DNA from: Scylla paramamosain
Lineage: Eukaryota > Arthropoda > Malacostraca > Decapoda > Portunidae
Length of the DNA stretch: 64,000 nucleotides
Reading direction: 5' to 3'
NCBI RefSeq assembly: GCF_035594125.1
Contig: NC_087171.1
Location: forward strand, 19,990,767-20,054,766
The notes below the pieces were generated by a model. The model made no database searches. It saw only the letters and a program-made list of their open reading frames with translations, and was not told the origin of the DNA. This document shows positions 13,229 to 28,531 of this stretch, one piece after another; position 1 is the first letter of the stretch, and each line of letters starts with the position of its first letter. A program made the position numbers and the translations under genes.

Positions 13229-13942
13229 ACACCCACTCTTCTCCTTTCTCTTAACTTTCAAAGGGTGCATTCGTGAAGTTTGCAGCAATTAAGCTGTTCT
13301 AAACTTTGGCGGGAACAGGTGGCAAGACGCGGCATGGATAAGATGGGTGGGAGGGGCAGGGGAGACGGGAATGCTAGGGGAGGGTACTGAAGCCAGGAAG
13401 GAGCAGTGGCAGGCTGGTGGTAGGGCGTGTAAGTGGTGAGGGTACAAGGTGAGGAGGATGAGGAGTTGAAGGGGTGTGGTTGGATGTGGCTAGATGTGGA
13501 GAAGTTGTTTGCTGCTAACTTGGCGGTAAAGGGAGGCGAGGGAAAGTGGAAATTTTGTGATTGTGGTCAGGAGTGTGAGAGAAAGAGCGATGCGTGGTGT
13601 GAGGAGTGGACGGAAGGTAAGAGATAGCAGACTATATTATCATTAGTACTTTCATTCATCCACGTAACTGAGAGACGTAACTAAGACACCATAAATTCAT
13701 CAGTGCTTTACACACTTTTTCACCTGCCATTCAAAATACAAATAAAGGCAGATCTGCATGTTAATTAATAAAGCTTAGTAAATAAACGTTAAATATTTCA
13801 ACTATTTTAAACCCTCCAGCAACACAATCATAAATTTCGTCCTCTGGCAAATATTTGAGTTTACTAATTCGCCCTGATGTGTTTTTCTTGAGTCTGGCCT
13901 TGACCAAAAAACGAAACTCGACAATTACCAAGACGGTGGAGG

Positions 13943-14247
<305 letters not shown>

Positions 14248-15071
14248 CCAACTTCAAATAATACAGAATCACACATCGAAGTGAAGAACATAACGTACTT
14301 CGTTAAATAAAGCATACAGACCATAACATCATGTCAAAAAGAAAAAAAAAAAAAAAAAAGGGAGCGGGCGCAGCAACAAAATTATATAAAAACTGTTGAG
14401 AACTGAACATATCCAACCCAAGTCTACATACAAAATTGCAACAATGACTTTAAATGTATCAAAGGCAAAGTTTCTGCAAGGTCTTACGAAAATTCGAGCT
14501 ACATAAGAAGACAGAGAAGACAAAATGAGCTAAAAACGAGTATAAGAAGACAAAAGACTAAAAAAAAAAAAAATAGTGAAAGAGCCTAGATTTGCAGCAA
14601 ACAGACACGAGGAGAAGAAAGGAGAAGCAAAAGAAGGAATCAGAAACAGACGAACACCAAGTATATGCAAATTAAAGAGAGATAAAGAGTTTTGTATGCA
14701 CCAGGAGAGGCAGACGAAGGCAAAAAAAAAAAAAGAAAAAAAATCCAGAAAAAAGTGCCCACTAATTCCTTCCCCCAAAAACTTACAGGGAAGAATTGTA
14801 AAGGAAGAACCAATTTAAGTTAAGAGTTGCCTTGAAGAGGAGATGAACCGGAATTAATTAAAAGCAAGTACGAATAGATACAGGCAAAGAGAATAGGAGG
14901 AAAGTACCAGCAGAGGAATATAAGTAAAATAAACAAACTGGGATGAAGAGATGATACAAAATTACAATAAGAATGGCTTTATCCTGTATAAAGAAAGAGA
15001 AAAAAATACTGCTTATGACAATACATTAGTCCTATAAAAAATTTACTTAAATAATCACCAAAAATAGTATC

Positions 15072-15075
<4 letters not shown>

Positions 15076-15121
<46 letters not shown>
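15076..15121. repeat. (GT)n microsatellite
   Basis: About 23 GT units. Confidence 0.95.
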
Positions 15122-15123
<2 letters not shown>

Positions 15124-15490
15124 CGCGTGGCCTTGAGTTGCTGCAGCTCGAATGACTGACCCACATATTCATCGATTCGGGAACTGGATGTAATAGAAAA
15201 CGAGGACTTCCTTACTCCCTCCCTCCCTCCCTCCCTTCCTCCCCTCTCTGTTGTCCTCCCTCCTACCCTCAGCACAGCAGCAGAAGCGGTAACACCAACA
15301 AAGAAGCCCAAACAGCTGATCGACACACACAGACAGACAGACACGCACACACACACACACGAAAAGAAAGATACGTCAAAGAAAATCCGTGTTGGTTAAC
15401 TTAAAGAGAATGGATAGAAGCAGACGACTTTCTGCTAATCTTCTGCAAAGCCTAATTGACGTGGACTTCTGTTTGGATCGTATTAAAGAG

Positions 15491-15641
15491 AAGGAGGAGG
15501 AGGAGGAGGAGGAGGAGGAGGAGGAGGAGGAGGAGGAGGAGGAGGAGACAACTTGAGATCTTTTGGGCTTTAATGAACAACTACTCAAGGAGAACTTAGA
15601 ACATTAGAACAAAAAAGAAGAAACCAAGTCTCCTTCACATC

Positions 15642-15732
<91 letters not shown>
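15491..15732. repeat. (GGA)n and (CT)n arrays
   Basis: GGA 15491-15547 and CT 15644-15732. Confidence 0.95.
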
Positions 15733-15735
<3 letters not shown>

Positions 15736-15807
15736 CTCGTACGTCCTCTATTTTGATCAAGCGATAAAGACTAACAATTCCGATATCATACGTATTAATA
15801 CTGGCAC

Positions 15808-15874
15808 ATAATTGCTACTATTACTGTTACTGGAAATACTGAAAATACAGGAAATAATTGCTACTATTACTGTT
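15808..15874. repeat. 21-base exact direct repeat, 46-base period
   Basis: A 21-base string starting ATAATTGCTACTATTACTG occurs at 15808-15828 and 15854-15874, separated by a GAAAATAC-type spacer. Confidence 0.75.
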
Positions 15875-17837
15875 TCTTGTCTCCTTTTGTAGCCCTAACA
15901 CTTCCTGAGTCAACACCTACCAGCCGTGAGTGTTTGCATTGCGTGTGTGTCCACCATACCACACTCTCCTTCACTACTCGTAACATACTCGTAATTACAA
16001 AGTTACTTAGATGAAGTACATTACATAATCTATAATATCTTGCATTACTTAGTGTTTTTTTTTCCTTCCTGGTATTCCAAATTCGTCAGTGTCTTCAGTG
16101 TGGTCGATGCATTTCAAGTTATGTGATAAATTTTGTGTTTTTGTGGTAATCTAGTTTTCTTAGTTCCTCCAGTGTAGTAAATCCATATTTTCTTTTATTA
16201 TTATCAGTAAAATATTCTTTGTGGTTTTTATGAGTGGTACACAGATACTGCCAATATTTCACTCTTGAAAGAATTTTAGAAAGTAAAAAAAAACACACTT
16301 TATTGATTGAAATATACATTCTATATCAACGTTCTACTTTTCATGCCTTAACATTCTGCAGTCATGAATAATCGCAAAAGTTTTCGAAATCAAGTGGAGG
16401 CTGTAGGATCACTGAAGGAAGACGGCATTATCTAAGGAGAAAAAGGCAGTCTTACTCCTCGTACATCAGTAAGGAAGATGGGGAGAAGCCGAGCGAGGAA
16501 AAGTGACGGTCAGGCTTCAGCGAGTATCAAGGTCTTTGTACAGTAGACATTCACTAGTACTTCCTTCTAGTCCTCCTCCCGCCGCCCTCATCTTAACGCT
16601 CCCTCAGTCGTATTCTGGGAGGCAGCGTAATGTCTCGTGCTTGACTCAGAACGTTCCCAAAGAGGCGGGCGAAGCGCAGTGTGTGTTGTGGGGGGGGCGG
16701 GGGTTCTTCTGTGCCATTAGCGCCCACTTACTTAGGAAAGATGAAGCTGTGGAGTTTCCGTCGTGTGAAAAAGGAGACCAAAAAAAGTGTTTGAAAGTGA
16801 GAACGTGCATCTGGCCTTTCATGCAACCGCTCTCGGGTTCACAAAGGTATCGATCGTGATTAAAAGCAGCATGAAGGGAGTGTGTGTGCACTGTGTGTGT
16901 TGGTAATAATGTTGCCTTTTCACACTGAATTTGCGCGAATCCTTTGTATTACTGGTTGCTTCAACGACTAAGGGGTGTGGGCTCTAAGCGAATAATTAAC
17001 ATGTCTATGCATTTCAGTAGAATTTGTTGAGTTCCTGAGAAGCTAGTGTTGTTTATGTATCAGATGCCGGAAAAACACTGCACCAACCCTCAGTGTGTGG
17101 TGGCAATGAGTGGCCAAGAACTCTTGCTTCCAGGTAAAAAAAAAAAAAAAAACAGGCAGTATTTCGTAAACTTGAGAATCAGTGCATCACAAGAGGCACC
17201 TCCCTCCATTATAGGGTGTAACACGAACCCTGCACGCCGAAGCATTATTTCCCTAAGTTTGCTGTGATATGCAAAGGAACTGAAGCAAAGTTTCGTTTCA
17301 GAAAGATTGCGAACATCACGATGCCCCAAACACTGAAAGTTTGGGAAAATTTTAATCTCAGCGTAACAGAGAAGGAGCAGGGATACGGACCGTCAAACTG
17401 TGCCATGTATAGAGGAGCTCCTACGTTTCATGACACTGCACCACGTGTACCGCCTCACCTCGCCAACACTACTACTCCCCTCTCATTGTAAATAATTCAG
17501 CTACTCCTCGTTACCTTGAAAGCAACTTAAACTTGAAAATAAGGCAGTAAAGGAAGCTATTTATACGTTTTAGAAAATGAGTAGTCTGAGAAAAGAGGTA
17601 AATAAGACGGAAAGTAAAGATCAGACAAGTGTGCAGAGTTCTCCCATCAAGGAATCCTCTTGACCAAGCTTCCTAAAGGCTGAAACGGTCATGAAAGCAC
17701 TATTGGCGGCTATACAAATAATCCATTGTTCAGATTAATATGTCGGAGGATAAATTCTGCAGAGCTGCCACACAAAGACAAATCAAATTAATTATCTTCA
17801 TGGAAAGGATATCAGCAGAGGTATACGAAAAATACTC

Positions 17838-17838
<1 letters not shown>

Positions 17839-17889
<51 letters not shown>
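17839..17889. repeat. (CA)n microsatellite
   Basis: Uninterrupted CA. Confidence 0.95.
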
Positions 17890-17892
<3 letters not shown>

Positions 17893-18447
17893 ATTCATGC
17901 ACCACGCCGCGCCAATAACTCCGTAACAGCGTAAATGACGTGCATAATAGTGTAAGGCAAAAAGGACGTAACAGGTTTATTAGGGCACTCAGTTAATCGC
18001 AAATAAAATGATAACGTCATACATCAGGACGGAAAAGCCTCCTGATATTCCATAAACGATAATTTAGGCTCAAGTTTTGGATGACGCTCCCTGCACACAC
18101 GCACACACGCACACACATAAAAAAAAAAAAAAAAGTGTCAGGGTAAATGTATTAAAATTCATATATAGATCGTTTAAGAGGAAAATTAACACATAACAGT
18201 TAAGTATTTATAATTTTGTTTACATTCTTGTTGTCCTTCGAGTATCGGCACATTCACATTGATAAGCTACAGAATATCTTTTTGTCTGTAAAATTTCGTA
18301 CCTCAACTAAATGAGGATCGCAGCAGCTGACATGTCAAATATAAATCGAGGTTTATTACGGCAAATTTCCTCGAAGAACCCAAAGATTTCACCCAAAAAC
18401 AATTCACCACATGATGAATAAAGTTACTTAGGTGCATGCAAAATACT

Positions 18448-18450
<3 letters not shown>

Positions 18451-18520
<70 letters not shown>
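18451..18520. repeat. (CA)n microsatellite
   Basis: Uninterrupted CA, about 35 units. Confidence 0.95.
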
Positions 18521-18524
<4 letters not shown>

Positions 18525-19125
18525 TAACTTAATTTACAATGGGACGAATGATTTCCCACACATTTCAAGAGGGGAAATTCTTGGATAGAATTTACATAGA
18601 AGTGAATGGGGGAATAACACGAATCTGCACTACACTGAAATTTTCACCACTCCATCGATACTGCAGCGCCTCACAACTGCAACAGGTACACGCGACGGTC
18701 CACTCAGGAGAGAAAAGCGATGGTCATTGAGAGGCTAATAGGTGCATAATATCGATAAACACCTTAGCGCATGAGGCAAGGCAATTAGAGATAACAAATT
18801 TCGCTCCCAGCCCTGCTAATGCCGCATGATCGCTACCTGATAATGGGAAGATTAGAAACGAATACATCCAACATATTACTGCACTACTATCGTCAATACC
18901 CTTGAGGAAATTACGACTAAAGTGAATGACAGAGAGCAAGAGAAAGAAAGAGAGGAGAGCACAGGAGGAAGCAAATCGGAGAAGTAAAAACAGAGGAATG
19001 AAGGAGAAGTTAAAAAAGCAAGATAGAAAAGATAGGGAGGGAGAGGAAGTGAACAGAATGAGAAAATAATAAGGAAAGGAGTGAGAGTTTCCTTGCTTTC
19101 GCTTAATAACCCTTGGAAACTTGAT

Positions 19126-20207
<1,082 letters not shown>

Positions 20208-21139
20208 CATAATACGGCGGTCACCCATCCAACTACTAACCGTACCCACCGTTCGTTAACCTCACTGATCTAACGAGAAGCGTTGTACCTGCATATGTTG
20301 TGCCTGTCTGAGTTTTGCTTTTCCCTTCACTATACCGTTGTGGTGCGGGAGAAGGTTTGAGATATTAGGAGAATGTTCATGTTTTTTCCCTCCTTTCCCT
20401 TCTTTCTTTTCCCTTCCCCTTCCTGCTCTACGGACTAAGAGCATTCCCATCTAAATATATACACTTTCCATCCTGTATATATATAACACTGTCTTTTAAT
20501 ACTGAAACACACACTGACCTATTACTTTAAAAGGCTTAGGTTATATTGGGTTAATGATGAAGTAAATACGAGGTGGGGAGGAGAGTCTGAGGGGAGAAAT
20601 GTCCAAGAGGGAAGAGGTGTCCAGAGAAAGAAGTGGATAAGATGTCCGAAGGGGAAAAAAGCCCATTGTAGATGAAATAGAGGGGGGGGAAATGCCTGTA
20701 ATGAGACAAAGGGATGGGGAAATGTCTAGGAGAGAAAATACATAAAGGGGAACAAGCCAATGAGAAACGCTTTAAGTGGGGAAAGCGTTTTACAATCCAG
20801 TTATTCATTATGGCCACATCCGCCTCGTCTTCACTCCATCAACCCCCTATTAGTCCCACAAGCGCCGGTCCCTCCTTTAGCTCATCAAAGCCGAGGCACC
20901 TTAAGAACTTCTAGCGAGTTGGCAAAGATTACGCCGTCAACTGGAGCGTCACGGTGGATAGCGGGACACCAGCAGGAGACGCCACACGCTCCAAAATGAC
21001 GCTCATCCAATCAGTCGCCTATCAGATCACCGCTCCATCCAAGTTTTCCAATGGGTTCATTCCCTCGCGCACTCAGAAACTAATGGGGATGAGGACGGAT
21101 AAAAATCTTTCTCCCTGAAGCGTCTCTCTCTCTCATTCC

Positions 21140-21423
21140 AAGTCGTCGGATTCACTAACAAGGGTCATGATTCGTTGGACTTTGCTCATACGCCGAAGAG
21201 TTCAATGATGATCCCTTTAATAGATGAAAGAGAACGAATTAGGCTAAGATTTCACGTTGAGACAAAAAAAAAAAAGTAATTTTGTCATCGGATTCATTAA
21301 TAAGGGTTATGATTCACTGGACTTTATTCATATGCCGAGTAGTCCAATGATGATCCCTTTAAAAGATAAAAGGGAACCAATCAGGCTGAGATTCCACGTT
21401 GAGACAAAAAATAGAGATGGTTT
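21140..21423. repeat. Imperfect tandem duplication, 142-base period
   Basis: GGATTCACTAACAAGGGTCA at 21148 matches GGATTCATTAATAAGGGTTA at 21290, and similarity runs for the whole unit through AATGATGATCCCTTTAA and CACGTTGAGACAAAAAA. A third unit begins and stops near 21430 (TTTTGTCACTG). Confidence 0.85.
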
Positions 21424-21915
21424 TGTCACTGTAGCTAATCCCCTGATGTCTCTACGAAGCTGATGATTGATAACATTAGGCAGCAAGTATTCCGTTTTAT
21501 TATATAATGGGAGACAAACTGAAATGATTCCCGTGTTGTAGTTATCCCGGTGACAGTGATAATGTACAGAGCGTTAGACAGCAAAAGTTCAGTAAATGGA
21601 ATAAAACACAGATAATTCCATACAACATAACATAAAACGGTAATTTCTTTTCGAGTCATTGCAGAAAAGAAGACAAACCTTCCTATATTTCTTTGGTCTC
21701 TCACTTACTTCTTCTCTCTCCTGTTTCCTTCCTTTCCTTAGTTATCTTTCTTCTCTGTTCCTCTTCCTTCCTTTCCTTTCCATCCTTAATCATGTTTTTC
21801 CTCTACTCAGGATCTTCTTACGATAACCACTGTAATGACACCTTTAACTGCTAACATGCATACACTCTAGCTTGTTAACACCACACATCGAGACACATAC
21901 AAATACAAAACTAAA

Positions 21916-22040
21916 GGGCCATCAAACTTTATATCTACTGCTTGTATCCCAATGTGTACTCAGGATCTTAGGGACAAGCAATAGGGGCCCTCAAAATGTA
22001 CCGAATCTACTGCTTCCTTCCTTCCTAGTGTGTACTCAGG
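21916..22040. repeat. Imperfect tandem duplication, about 72-base period
   Basis: GGGCC(A/C)TCAAA...TCTACTGCTT (21916 and 21986 on) is followed in both copies by TGTGTACTCAGG. Confidence 0.6.
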
Positions 22041-22852
22041 CCGTTAGGAAGACTCACTCACTTCACCAGGCGGTCACGAACACACGCGGCCGCAAGATGA
22101 ATGACCGCCTTGCATGATACTGGAGTGCGTTATATCGGGATCGTTTTTACAGCCCTGCAACTCCACTTCCGTTTCCAGGACAAGACGGGAGAGGGTGGCG
22201 GGAAGGGTCTTAACGGTCGCCTGTTTATGGAAGATAGTTGCTACGTTTCCGTGGGACAATTAAAGCCTCGAACAACTTGAATAATGGTTGCAGCTCTAAG
22301 ACCCGTATTCGCAAATGTTTTTCCTCCCATCATGACTATTAATAGTTAATAATCGTGTTTTTTCTACTGGTGATGCAGAATTCTTTTTTTAAACTATTAC
22401 CAGAATAATGACAGGTAAACAAAGAAGAAGTAAGATAGACAGAGAAACAAAATACAATGCAGACACATTCCATTCATAAACAAGGAGGAGGAGGAGGAAG
22501 ATTCATGGCACTATGCACTGTAATTAGACAGGAAGGTGGAGTGCGTGACAGCAGGAACTGGGGCGCCACTCTCTTGCCTTGCTACGCGGACTTAATGAAA
22601 GAAAGAGCCACGAGAGAAACAGAGAACGAGACAGTGACAGAAAACGAGAGAGAGAGAGAGACAGAGGCACAGACAGAGAGAGAGAGATAGAGAAGGTAAG
22701 GAGATAACAGGCTGACAAGCAGGACACAGGAATGACACGGACAGGAGACAAAGAAACAGGCGCAGACAAAGACACAGGGATTTTCTCTAAATGCCCGAGA
22801 TTACAACAGAAATCCGGTAGCTACTTTGAATTCTAAAGCCGCTTCTGGGATC

Positions 22853-22853
<1 letters not shown>

Positions 22854-22938
<85 letters not shown>
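22854..22938. repeat. (CT)n microsatellite, one interruption
   Basis: CT with a CC step near 22903. Confidence 0.95.
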
Positions 22939-22940
<2 letters not shown>

Positions 22941-23225
22941 CTAGTCTTTGTCATTATCGTTTTGACCATAACAATTGCTATTTCTATTATTATTATTATT
23001 ACCACCACCATTATTATCATTATTATCATTATTATTCTATCTTTTCTTTTCCTTTTTTTCTCCTCCTCTTCCTCCTCCTCCTCCTCTTCCTACTCATCCT
23101 CCTCCTCTTCACAATGGATTCATCACCGGACGAGTCTGTTCCAAACCAATCAACTTAGGATCATCAATGTACACGCAATGGTTTTGAATCCTTCTTCCAT
23201 TCCTTTCTTTTTTTATCCTATCCTG

Positions 23226-23228
<3 letters not shown>

Positions 23229-23320
<92 letters not shown>
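23229..23320. repeat. (GA)n microsatellite
   Basis: About 46 uninterrupted units. Confidence 0.95.
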
Positions 23321-23323
<3 letters not shown>

Positions 23324-24666
23324 CTAAACCATCACGATCTTTCCTTCAATATCAAGAGCTTTCCCACTCCTATAATAAATCCTGCAGGAGAATATAATGG
23401 TAGTACAGAAGGATCCCTCCCTCCTTTCCTCCCTCCCCTCCAGTATCCTACAAAGCTTCGTGGTATATGAAAAAAATAAATAAAAAAAATGATAGACGCA
23501 ACACGATATAACATGAAATATTATTAATGACTGTAGTGTGGGAATTTATGAGACGGTGGTAGAGATTCTGTTAATTCTACCTTAGTGTTGGGTTTATCTT
23601 ATGAGGGAGAGGGAGAGGGAGAGAGAGAAAAGTTAAGTAGTAAGATAAAATGCATAAATACAAACAAACATATACACAAGCAACAGAAATAGACGCTTTA
23701 ATAAATTATGAGGTATTTTCCATCTTCCTCTCTCTTTCTCTCTCTCTCTCTCTCTTTTTTCTCTCTCCCCATGCCTCCAATCTCTACTCAAACAAAGACT
23801 TTAATTTCATAACACAAATGCAAATAGTACCATTTTTCTTTCCTCCCTTCCACTCATCCTCTGAAGCTTTTCCACCAACCAACCTTCCTGTTTCTGTTTT
23901 AATCTCTCTTTCATTTCTTCTCTCTCTCTCCTCCTCTTCCTTGTTTTCCTTCCCTTTCTCAATCCTCTTTCCCCTCTACTCATTTTCTTTCTCCTTTTCC
24001 CTTTCTTGTTGCTTCTCTTCATCTTCCTCCTTCCTTTCTCTTCCTCCGTAATTGATTCCCTTTTTCCCTCCCCTTTTTCTATTCCCTCTTTCCCTTCCTT
24101 CCTTGTATACTCTTCCCCATTCTCCTCTTTCTTCCCCTCTTCCTTCCTCACTCCCTTATTCTTTCTCCTACTCCTCTTCCTCCGTTTTCTTTCCCTTCTG
24201 GCTCACTCCCTGCTTCTATCTCTCTCCCCACCTTTCCCTTCCTACCAATCTCACTCCCTGCATCCGCCATTCCGTCATCTCTTCCTCTTCCTCCTTCCTT
24301 CCTCTTCTTCCCTTCCTTTCTCACCCCCCCGTGCTTCTGTCTCCTCAATTTTGCCCCCCCCCCCACTCCCACCAATGATGTGTCACCCTCTGCAGAAATA
24401 CAAGAGGAAAAAAATATTATATGCATTTCTTTTCCTACATCAGTCCCTCTTTAAGCATTACAAGAGGCAAGAGGAGGTGAATTATGGGGTCGCGTGAGTC
24501 GGGTATAACCTCTCTCTCTTTCTCTTCCTCTCTCTCTCTTTCTGGGAAGGGTAAAAAAATATATATAACCATTCCGTTATTTTTCGTAAAAGTGACACGT
24601 GGATTCTCTCTTATTCCTCTTCACATTTCCTCTTTTCTTCTGGTAGAGACGGTGGATTGAAGGGGG

Positions 24667-24778
24667 TGAAGAGGAGGAGGAGGAGGAGGAGGAGGAGGAG
24701 GAGGAGGAGGAGGAGGAGGAGGAGGAGGAAAAATTATTTCTTACCAAGGACAAGAATAAACCAAAAATATACGTATGT

Positions 24779-24868
<90 letters not shown>
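24667..24868. repeat. (GGA)n and (CT)n arrays
   Basis: GGA 24667-24729 and CT 24780-24868, 50 bases apart. Confidence 0.95.
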
Positions 24869-24870
<2 letters not shown>

Positions 24871-25240
24871 GAACAGAATAGTAAACACTCATATATCGTC
24901 TTTCTTCACTATCTCTCTCTTCTTTCTTATTCCTTCCTTCCATTTCTTCCCACTCTTCCTTCACCCTTACTCTTTGTCTCTCTTCTTTCCTCCTTCTACC
25001 TCACACTTTCCTATCGCGAGTTTCTTTCCGTTTCTTTCCATCGTCCAAGTTTATTTTTTTCTCTCTCCCTTTATTTTTTCCGTCGCTTGCTCACCCACTT
25101 CCCTCTCCCTCCTTGTTTACTAAGCCCAGCCTCCCTCCCTTCCAACTAAATTATTGTCTATAACCATTTTCCTTCCCTGCTCCCTGTCTTCCTTCGTTAC
25201 TCTTCCCCCGTGACCTTCTCTGCAGCATCCTTGAACCCCT

Positions 25241-25242
25241 CT

Positions 25243-25331
<89 letters not shown>

Positions 25332-25394
25332 TTTCCTTTACTCTAAAAACTAAAACTCTTATTTTTCTATCGTTTCTTTGGCAAGTCAACCATT

Positions 25395-25472
<78 letters not shown>
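25241..25472. repeat. Two (CT)n arrays beside the harmonin-domain exon
   Basis: CT 25241-25328 (one CC step near 25259) and CT 25398-25472. The second stops 15 bases short of the exon's donor end at 25488. Confidence 0.95.
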
Positions 25473-25475
<3 letters not shown>

Positions 25476-25487
25476 GCCCTGCCTCAC

Positions 25488-25671
25488 CTTGTCGGGGGAG
25501 GTAAGCAGCTCGTTGGCAGTGGTCAGCAGGTGGTGAATGGGGACCCTGCCTGCCGCATAGTCACTCACCACCTCCCTAAGGCGCGCATGGGCAGCCCTTG
25601 TCAGCACCCGCTCCGATTTCTCCTCTATCATCGCCAGCGTCGCCTCCATGTTCTCCGCTGATCTTCCGTTG
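25488..25671 (-). CDS. whrn: Whirlin-like exon: harmonin-homology domain, first part
   Basis: A 184-base exon: one base completing the previous codon, then 61 codons ending in phase 0. The acceptor is CGTTCTGCTGCAG and the donor GACAAG|GTGAGG on the minus strand. It encodes NGRSAENMEATLAMIEEKSE and then a helical stretch RVLTRAAHARLREVVSDYAA and GRVPIHHLLTTANELLTSPDK. This fits the second harmonin-homology domain that follows PDZ2 in whirlin and PDZD7, a helical bundle used for protein binding. The linker from PDZ2 is shorter than in vertebrate whirlin, so an extra phase-compatible exon could be missed. A (CT)n array starts only 15 bases past the exon end. Confidence 0.9.
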
Positions 25672-26014
25672 CTGCAGCAGAACGAGGAGAAACGGTGTAA
25701 GAGGCTGTACGTGTCAGTGTTTATATTTGTTTGTGTTTGTGTGAGTTTGTTTAAGTATTCCTGTTTACCGATGTGTGTTTTACGTATTGCTATCTGGTTT
25801 TATTTTTACTTGAATGCCTCGTATACGTAATGTCCTGTCTTTAAATAGTAAGTTATCTTGGTTCTCTTTACATATTGTTGCTCTTTGCATACTCTGCTTC
25901 CTCTTGCACTGCACAGACCTGAATACTGCTCCATTTGGAAAACTGTGTCCCTCGCATGCTCGTATCTCTATTTCCTCTTTTCTTGTTAAGTTTCATGTCG
26001 TGTTCATTTTAACG

Positions 26015-26021
26015 TTTTTTT

Positions 26022-26056
<35 letters not shown>

Positions 26057-26116
26057 TGTCCGTCCCAGTCTGGTTCATCCATAAAAATGATACATAAACA
26101 CACACACACACACACA

Positions 26117-26168
<52 letters not shown>
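26015..26168. repeat. T29, (GT)n and (CA)n
   Basis: 29 T, then GT 26044-26060, a 37-base spacer, and CA 26098-26168 with one TA. GT and CA can pair. Confidence 0.95.
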
Positions 26169-26169
<1 letters not shown>

Positions 26170-26298
26170 TCCTAACATCAATTCCATTTCAATTTTTAGT
26201 CAGGTCTCCTTCTTTGAAACCGAACAAATAAACAAACATATCATCGAAAACGACATTAAAATCCCCGCCAGTTTCAGACCGTCTTACATTTTTTCCCT

Positions 26299-26301
<3 letters not shown>

Positions 26302-26346
<45 letters not shown>

Positions 26347-26347
26347 A
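26302..26347. repeat. (CA)n microsatellite
   Basis: CA with one TA near the end. Confidence 0.9.
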
Positions 26348-27338
26348 CTCCTGAAGGGGGAGGGGAGATCTGGCGAAGGAGGAAGCTCTTGACGCGATTC
26401 AGTTTATTGCTCGTTTCCACAGCGCACATCTTTCCTGCTTAGCGTCCACGGGCCTTGCACCTGCGCCTTTATCACCCCCTCACGACGCTCCCCTCCTCCC
26501 CACCTATGCTTATCCCTCTGAGCTCCACGCTGGCCTCCTTCTTTACTTGATGCTGGTTTTATATCCCTCTCACCTTCCCTCTAAATCTTGTCTTTGGTAC
26601 AGTCTTATACGTTGCTTGTTCTTAACTGTCGTTTTATGTCTTACATTGTAGTTTTATATCTTCCTTTCTTATTTAAGTTTATATACTAGATTTTTGTAGT
26701 GTTATGTTTCCTATTTTTGCCTTTGATCTTTATTTCTTTATTGAAATTTTACACTTTCCGTTTATGTCTGCTTTGCACCTTTTCTTTAGCACAGTTCTCT
26801 ATACCACTTCCTTCTAGCTTCGTCTTGTAGCTCTTATGTCGTTATCCTCAGTTCATGGTTTCCACTGTGTGATCAAGAAAACCTTCCTACAGCCTTCTCA
26901 ATTAAATGGTAGAGAGTCCCCATCATTTTCATTCCACCTCAAGCAAACCTCATCTCATCTCTGTATCCCATTGTCTGTCTGCACTGTATCTTCCTTTACT
27001 ATCTCACCGTCATTTCGTTACTCATCTCAACACTCAGTTCACGGTCCGTCGTGCCTTCCTTTACTATGCCTAAGTTCTCATTCTCTCTCTCTCTGGTCCA
27101 GTCTACTCTGAAACTGGATTTGTTGTGTACATCCCATCGTGTCTCATACTCTAACTTCGCCATCACACGCTCCGTTTGTACGTTAACTTTGGTCACTTTC
27201 TTTAACTTTGCTATGATACACTCTTAGTATGCATGAGCTTGCCTTCCAACACTCTCCACACCTCTAACTTTGCGTGCCACCCTCCCTCTATATCTTGGCT
27301 CCCCTTATACATGTTCATTTAAGTTAGTTTTCTCCATA

Positions 27339-27660
27339 CTCTTAACATTCATCTACGTTACTGTGTTCTGCTCCCAGTCTCTCCACTAGTTTCCCCTGTA
27401 TACATTTATCTTTCTGTATTTTTTTTTATTTCCTCCCAACTTATAGCATTCATCCGCGTTACTCTATGGCCACGTTTATTTCATCCTAAGTTCATCCTCG
27501 AGTTTCACCATCTTCCATCAGCCACAAGTCACCTACCCTTGCTACCCTCTCTTACCCACAACGAGTTTTCTTTCTCATGTATTGCTTTACTCTTAACATT
27601 CATCCACATTTCTCTATGGCCATGTTTGGTTTAGTTTGCATTTGTCCTTGAGTGTCACCC
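27339..27660. repeat. Degenerate repeat with three CATTCATC-anchored segments
   Basis: CTTAACATTCATCTACGTTA (about 27341), CTTATAGCATTCATCCGCGT (about 27441) and CTTAACATTCATCCACATTT (about 27593) head three related pyrimidine-rich segments. The last two share TCTATGGCCA(C/T)GTTT and a later GAG(T/-)GTCACC-like part. Spacing is uneven (about 100 and 150). Confidence 0.4.
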
Positions 27661-28421
27661 TCCTCTTCCAGTCTCTGTCACTTTGCCTGAACTGCGTCCT
27701 GTCTCTCTACCTGTCTGGAGTCGTTACCCACAGCAAAATAACTCTTATCTCATTACTTTAACCTCATCACACGTAAACTCTTCAAACCACATTTCGCCTT
27801 TATTAAATCCACTCCTCCTTCAGAGCTCTCCAACGTGCAATTTTAACCATCTCTAGAAACACAAATAAACTTATACATACACATTAATTTTATTCAAGAA
27901 TATTACGATTTTCTTTTTCGTTTCACTCTCTATAAGTTTACTGTTTTGATTATCTCACGAAGCATCAATAGCACTCCATACTGACTTGTTCTCGGTGCGC
28001 TGAAAACTTCCCTTTGAAACGAAAAACTACAGTCAAATACTCGTACACCACCAATATACCTATCACATATACCACTAATATACCTGTACCTGAAGTCAAA
28101 CATCAACTTAAGCATACTGACTTTAAACCATGAAATAACATCAGCTATTTACGAATTACAACCACAACCATGACGAAAGTGTAAAACTGTCTCTAAAAAT
28201 CAGTTACTTCCAATACGTAATACCTAGTCTGAGTTTATTTCTACATACACAAACTGAGATATTTTCGTGTTTTCACTTTAACATCTATTCCAAAACGTTG
28301 CCACAGTAGAAGTCCATTTAGTGCCCAACATACTTTCCCTTCTTTTCGTCCCGCAGGTCAAACAATATTTTATCTATTAAGTTCCGTGGCAAGTTATGCA
28401 GTCTGGGAAAATGGGAAAAAT

Positions 28422-28531
<110 letters not shown>

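Noticed and set aside
16503..16859. A 118-codon protein gene on plus
   Set aside because: No family similarity and a competing open frame on the other strand; ordinary chance length for a GC-richer stretch.
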